Shown one piece after another: positions 6,495 through 9,537 of a DNA stretch of 9,537 nt. Made by a program: the position numbers and the translations under genes. Within the stretch, counting starts at the first letter, position 1, and each line of letters begins with the position of its first letter. The notes beneath the pieces are model-generated. The model was given only the letters and a program-made list of their open reading frames with translations, was not told the origin of the DNA and made no database searches. This DNA comes from SHLJ01 sp041618535 (GTDB lineage: Bacteria > Bacteroidota > Bacteroidia > Flavobacteriales > Flavobacteriaceae): contig JBFKFP010000108.1 of NCBI GenBank assembly GCA_041618535.1, positions 1-9,537 on the forward strand, in the 5' to 3' direction.

Positions 6495-8594
6495 TTAATA
6501 GAAAGATGCACGATTGTCTTCTATTTCTGCAGCCTCTTTCAAGGCATTGTAAAGCGCCGTGTTGGCTGCCGTAGCCTTAGTGGTTGTCAACCTGTTCGCT
6601 ATGGCCTGGTAACTCGGCAGTTCCGCTGCCGGAGTTTTCTTGGTAACCTCAATCATATAAACGCCATTGCTGCCATCTATCAGACCAGAAACAGCGCCTT
6701 CTTCCAAGCCGAACGCCGCACCAATTATCAAAGGCTCACGACCGGCACCTGAGAGGGTCGGATTCTTCATATTAAGAGAGACAGCTGTTCTGACGGTTTG
6801 ACCCTGGTTAGTGGCCAGTTCCTGAAGCGTGGTCGCACTAATCTTTTCCCGGATCATTCTCGCTTTCTTTTCTTTTCTGATCTCCGGTAAAGCTGTCACT
6901 GAAGCTTTCTCATTATCCATTGTGCCAGCTTTATTTATGGCAGAGAGAATGGCTACTGCATATCCGCCTGAGGACAGGTTGAAACGCCTGAAATCACCAA
7001 TTTTCACTCCGTCTTCAAAAGCCCAGCGCACCATGGAACGCTGTGCCCCAAGTCCCGGAATATTCTCGTCCAGCGCCTTTATCGAGCTAACGGGTTTAAC
7101 CGTATATCCGCTTTCCTCTGCAACTTCCTGGAAATCCCGGTCGGCAATGGCGATCTCGAATTTTGACGTTCTGTTAAAGACCTCGTCAACCGTTTCCTCA
7201 GATGGCTCAACCTCTATACCTAAGTTGGCGATCTTTACAGTGCGCTGCGGACTGTTTTGTTCCAGGACTTCAATCACATGGAATCCAAAACTGGTTTGAA
7301 CCACATCTATCGATCCCGGTTTATTCTCAAAAGAGAAATCTTTGAATTCGGGGGCCATGCCGGCGTCGTAATCGAATTCGATCTCTCCGTCCCTTTCATT
7401 GCTCACCTTATCGGATGACAGCTCTAACAGATCCAGGAATTTCTTACCGGACTTTATTGCTCTAAGGATACTGTCTGCTGTTTTCTCGGCCTCTTCCACT
7501 GATTTGGTAACGGAGGCATCAGCTCGCGTAGCTCCCACATGCGGGATCAGAATATGGCGAACTTTTACCGAGTCAGGAATCTGTTTTTCCTCTATCACCT
7601 TAGTGATAACATAAACGTTATCCTGCTTGTACGGTCCATAAGTTTCCCCGACATTTAACTGGAAGACACTGTCTACCAGATTCAAGGGCATTTTATCTTT
7701 AAAGAGAAAACGGTCGCTAAAAGGCAGATCAGAATTATTATTGATAAAAGCACCTATATTTTCAAGATCTGAGAAACCATCATTCTGGGAGAGTTCAATA
7801 ACCCTGTTTTTAGCTTCCTCATCATCTTTTTCTGAAGGTTCTTCCTTAAACTCGATATAATAAAGGTCTCTGGATTCCTCAACCTTATATTTATTTGGAT
7901 TCCTGTTCACATATTCAGCTACATCAGATTTGGTCACTTCAACCAGGCTATCCGGGATAGAGGAATAAGGGATTTGCACATATCGAATATCCACCTTGTC
8001 ATTTTCTAACTTATGCTCAAGCTCTCCTTCATATAGTGTTGTGGTTAATCCGGCCTTTACCATGTTGAAATAGGTCTGGTAAAGTCCTCCGGCTGAAATG
8101 TCGTTCTCAAAGTTGGTCCATGACTCATAAGTTATTGGAGATGCCCCTAAAAAGGCAGGCTCCGGGGCTATATCCCTGAGATTGGCAATAAATTCGTTCA
8201 ACTTATTTTCATCAAACAAGCCAGCGTCATTTTTGAACTCCTCGAAATTGGAGAGGTTTTGCTTGATCAATTCGCGCATCTGTTCGCGCTCAACCGCGAG
8301 ACCTAATTTCTCATATTGCTCCTCAAGAATAGCTTTTCTTAGTTCCTGGTCCCAGATCCTGTTCATAGCCTGGGTGCTTGACAGTGATGGTCCCAACTGT
8401 CGCTGGAGATTTTCTACTTTGCGCATAAAATCTTCCCGCTTAATATCATTACCGTTTACAGTGGCCACAACGGTTTCGGCTTTCCCGCCACCACCTGTCC
8501 TGAACAGATCTGCCAAAACAAATGAGAATAACGCCATGGCGATTACTATAATAAGCACCAGGGAACGTTGTCTAATTTTACCTAAGATTGCCAT
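6495..8594 (-). CDS. PpiD/SurA-like membrane-anchored peptidylprolyl isomerase
   Basis: Predicted periplasmic foldase of 699 aa held to the inner membrane by one N-terminal helix (about residues 11-30, after a short basic cytoplasmic stub). No lipobox Cys follows the helix, so it is a membrane anchor and not a lipoprotein signal. A SurA/PpiD-type N-terminal chaperone region follows (VATVNGNDIKREDF at about 43-56, then helical to about 200). One parvulin domain spans about 343-446: VRHILIPH with H347, GMAPEF at 412-417, and TSFGFHVIEV with H439. The usual GG-x-LG turn of parvulins is poorly kept (RDGEIEFDYDAG), so isomerase activity is less certain than chaperone activity. A long C-terminal part (450-699) resembles a further divergent PPIase-like segment, but I cannot confirm it. 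The CNNM/CorC gene lies upstream on the same strand, 100 bases away; no clear promoter is seen in that gap. The role is likely folding of exported or outer-membrane proteins. Confidence 0.88.
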   Translation of the reverse strand: MAILGKIRQRSLVLIIVIAMALFSFVLADLFRTGGGGKAETVVATVNGNDIKREDFMRKVENLQRQLGPSLSSTQAMNRIWDQELRKAILEEQYEKLGLAVEREQMRELIKQNLSNFEEFKNDAGLFDENKLNEFIANLRDIAPEPAFLGASPITYESWTNFENDISAGGLYQTYFNMVKAGLTTTLYEGELEHKLENDKVDIRYVQIPYSSIPDSLVEVTKSDVAEYVNRNPNKYKVEESRDLYYIEFKEEPSEKDDEEAKNRVIELSQNDGFSDLENIGAFINNNSDLPFSDRFLFKDKMPLNLVDSVFQLNVGETYGPYKQDNVYVITKVIEEKQIPDSVKVRHILIPHVGATRADASVTKSVEEAEKTADSILRAIKSGKKFLDLLELSSDKVSNERDGEIEFDYDAGMAPEFKDFSFENKPGSIDVVQTSFGFHVIEVLEQNSPQRTVKIANLGIEVEPSEETVDEVFNRTSKFEIAIADRDFQEVAEESGYTVKPVSSIKALDENIPGLGAQRSMVRWAFEDGVKIGDFRRFNLSSGGYAVAILSAINKAGTMDNEKASVTALPEIRKEKKARMIREKISATTLQELATNQGQTVRTAVSLNMKNPTLSGAGREPLIIGAAFGLEEGAVSGLIDGSNGVYMIEVTKKTPAAELPSYQAIANRLTTTKATAANTALYNALKEAAEIEDNRASFY

Positions 8595-8694
8595 TTTTAA
8601 GTCTTTATCTTTTTAAAATACAGTGGGCGAAAATACCATTTTCTAAGCATATATGAAAACCGTATGCCGGAATTAACGGAGATTTGCAGGAAAA

Positions 8695-9537
8695 TTATTC
8701 TTCCTCGATGATCCGGAGTGAAACGACGTCAATTTTGGTATTGGAAACCTCCGTAATCCTGAACAGGAAATCATCTATTCTGATCTCGTCATCCTGCTTG
8801 GGAATTTCCTCGGTATGATGTACGATAAGACCTCCGAGGGTTTCATAGTTTTCACTCTCGGGCAGATTGAGCTTATAGTTTTCGTTAATGTAGTCAACCT
8901 CCAGCCTTGCAGAAAAATTAAAGGTATTGTCGTTTATTTTCTCTTCGATCAGGGCTATGGTATCATGCTCGTCCTCGATCTCCCCTACCAGCTCCTCAAC
9001 GATATCCTCTATGGTTATTACGCCTGAAGTTCCGCCGTACTCATCAAGAACGACCGCCAGGCTCTTGCGCTTCTTGATAAGGACATTCAGAATATCGTTT
9101 ACCAGCATGGTCTCTGGAACGAATTCCACCGGCTTTATGACCGAACGCAACGTTTTCGGCCTTTTAAACATATCGAATGAATGCACATAACCCAGGATGT
9201 CATCGTAAGTTTCCCGATATACCAGGATCTTGGAATAGCCGGTAGAGGTAAACATCTCTGTGAGCACCCTGACGCTCTCATATATCTCAACGGCAACGAG
9301 TTCTGTACGCGGAATCATTACCTCACGCGCTTTGACTCCTGAGAATTCGAGCGCATTTCGAAACAATTGAATCTCGTTGTCAACCTCCTGATGTTCCTCT
9401 ACAGATTCCATCTGCTCACTTATATAGTGTCCGAGCTCGACCTTTGTAAATGCCAATTGAATATTATCGCCTGTTGTCTTGAAAAACATCTTGAGTACCA
9501 GGTCGGAAATCCAGATCACAAAATCTGAGATCAATGA
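8695..9537 (-). CDS. CNNM/CorC-type (HlyC/CorC) CBS-domain membrane protein, C-terminal part
   Basis: The frame stays open to the right edge of the window, so the true start and the N-terminal DUF21 membrane domain lie outside; a TTG at 9534 is only the first possible start inside. The visible 279 residues hold the cytosolic half: VKAREVMIPRTELVAV (about 67-82) opening the CBS pair, VVLDEYGGTSGVITIEDIVEELVGEIEDEHD in the second CBS repeat (about 161-191), and a C-terminal CorC_HlyC domain (about 200-279, containing ETLGGLIV). The family is tied to Mg2+ or other cation transport and often carries the name hemolysin, which does not describe its function. The flavobacterial gliding protein GldE belongs to the same superfamily, but neighbours such as gldD or ssb are not seen and a PpiD-like gene is downstream, so I prefer the general CNNM/CorC call. 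The sequence looks intact as far as it goes. Confidence 0.9.
   Translation of the reverse strand, partial: SLISDFVIWISDLVLKMFFKTTGDNIQLAFTKVELGHYISEQMESVEEHQEVDNEIQLFRNALEFSGVKAREVMIPRTELVAVEIYESVRVLTEMFTSTGYSKILVYRETYDDILGYVHSFDMFKRPKTLRSVIKPVEFVPETMLVNDILNVLIKKRKSLAVVLDEYGGTSGVITIEDIVEELVGEIEDEHDTIALIEEKINDNTFNFSARLEVDYINENYKLNLPESENYETLGGLIVHHTEEIPKQDDEIRIDDFLFRITEVSNTKIDVVSLRIIEEE

Noticed and set aside
6829..7299. 156-codon plus-strand open frame inside the foldase gene
   Set aside because: It is antisense to a clear coding frame, with low-complexity Ser/Ile-rich translation and no family resemblance.
8182..8616. 144-codon plus-strand open frame over the start of the foldase gene
   Set aside because: It is antisense to the foldase N-terminus and signal anchor, and nothing in the translation suggests a protein.
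8628..8635. Minus-strand TATTTTCG as a promoter for the foldase gene
   Set aside because: It has one mismatch in the conserved TTTG part and no TTG at the -33 spacing. In AT-rich DNA this is not distinguishable from chance, and co-transcription with the upstream CNNM/CorC gene is also possible.
8647..8667. Small inverted repeat GCATA...TATGC between the CNNM/CorC and foldase genes
   Set aside because: The arms are only 5 bp with a loop of about 10 bases and no T-tract on either strand, so it is neither a convincing terminator nor a convincing operator.
8695..9537. Assignment of the CBS protein as gliding-motility protein GldE
   Set aside because: The visible motifs are shared by the whole CNNM/CorC superfamily, the diagnostic N-terminus is outside the window, and no gliding genes are nearby.
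1..9537. Mobile element, phage, CRISPR or defence system
   Set aside because: I saw no transposase, integrase, array-like repeats, terminal inverted repeats or tRNA. Every gene except the peptidase relic belongs to an ordinary metabolic, transport or envelope family.

Overview
The window looks like a chromosomal segment of a marine-type member of the Flavobacteriaceae (Bacteroidota). Four things point there: class II HMG-CoA reductase sits next to a GHMP kinase carrying the literal GYDIA motif; a PpiD-like foldase follows a CNNM/CorC-type protein; a dipeptidyl peptidase relic heads two POT peptide transporters; and the leader of the reductase gene has a Bacteroidota-style -7 element (TATCTTTG) and an A-rich leader in place of a Shine-Dalgarno sequence. 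This assignment rests on remembered family and gene-order knowledge; no search was run.

Layout. Bases 1-4091 form a minus-strand peptide-utilisation unit. Read 5' to 3' on that strand, it holds a collapsed dipeptidyl peptidase IV (S9B) gene (4070-3522), a 14-helix POT transporter (3487-1913), a second, longer POT transporter (1902-88), and an intrinsic terminator (62-33). In an intact version the exported peptidase would release dipeptides and the POT carriers would import them with protons. Here the peptidase has lost its propeller and its nucleophile, while both transporters look intact.

A 128-149 base divergent spacer (ending at 4219) separates this unit from a plus-strand pair at 4220-6450: class II HMG-CoA reductase, then, after 5 bases, the GYDIA-family kinase. 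Together they suggest isoprenoid precursor synthesis through mevalonate.

Bases 6451-9537 are again minus-strand: a CNNM/CorC-type CBS protein (cut by the right edge) and, downstream of it, a membrane-anchored PpiD/SurA-like parvulin foldase. The foldase gene meets the kinase gene tail to tail, with a terminator hairpin in the 44-base gap.

No RNA genes, insertion sequences, CRISPR arrays or phage genes are visible, and no gene-free stretch reaches 300 bases. The window is mostly ordinary core genome. The points worth a second look are the internally deleted peptidase, the extra helix pair in one POT transporter, and the biochemically unassigned kinase beside HMG-CoA reductase.
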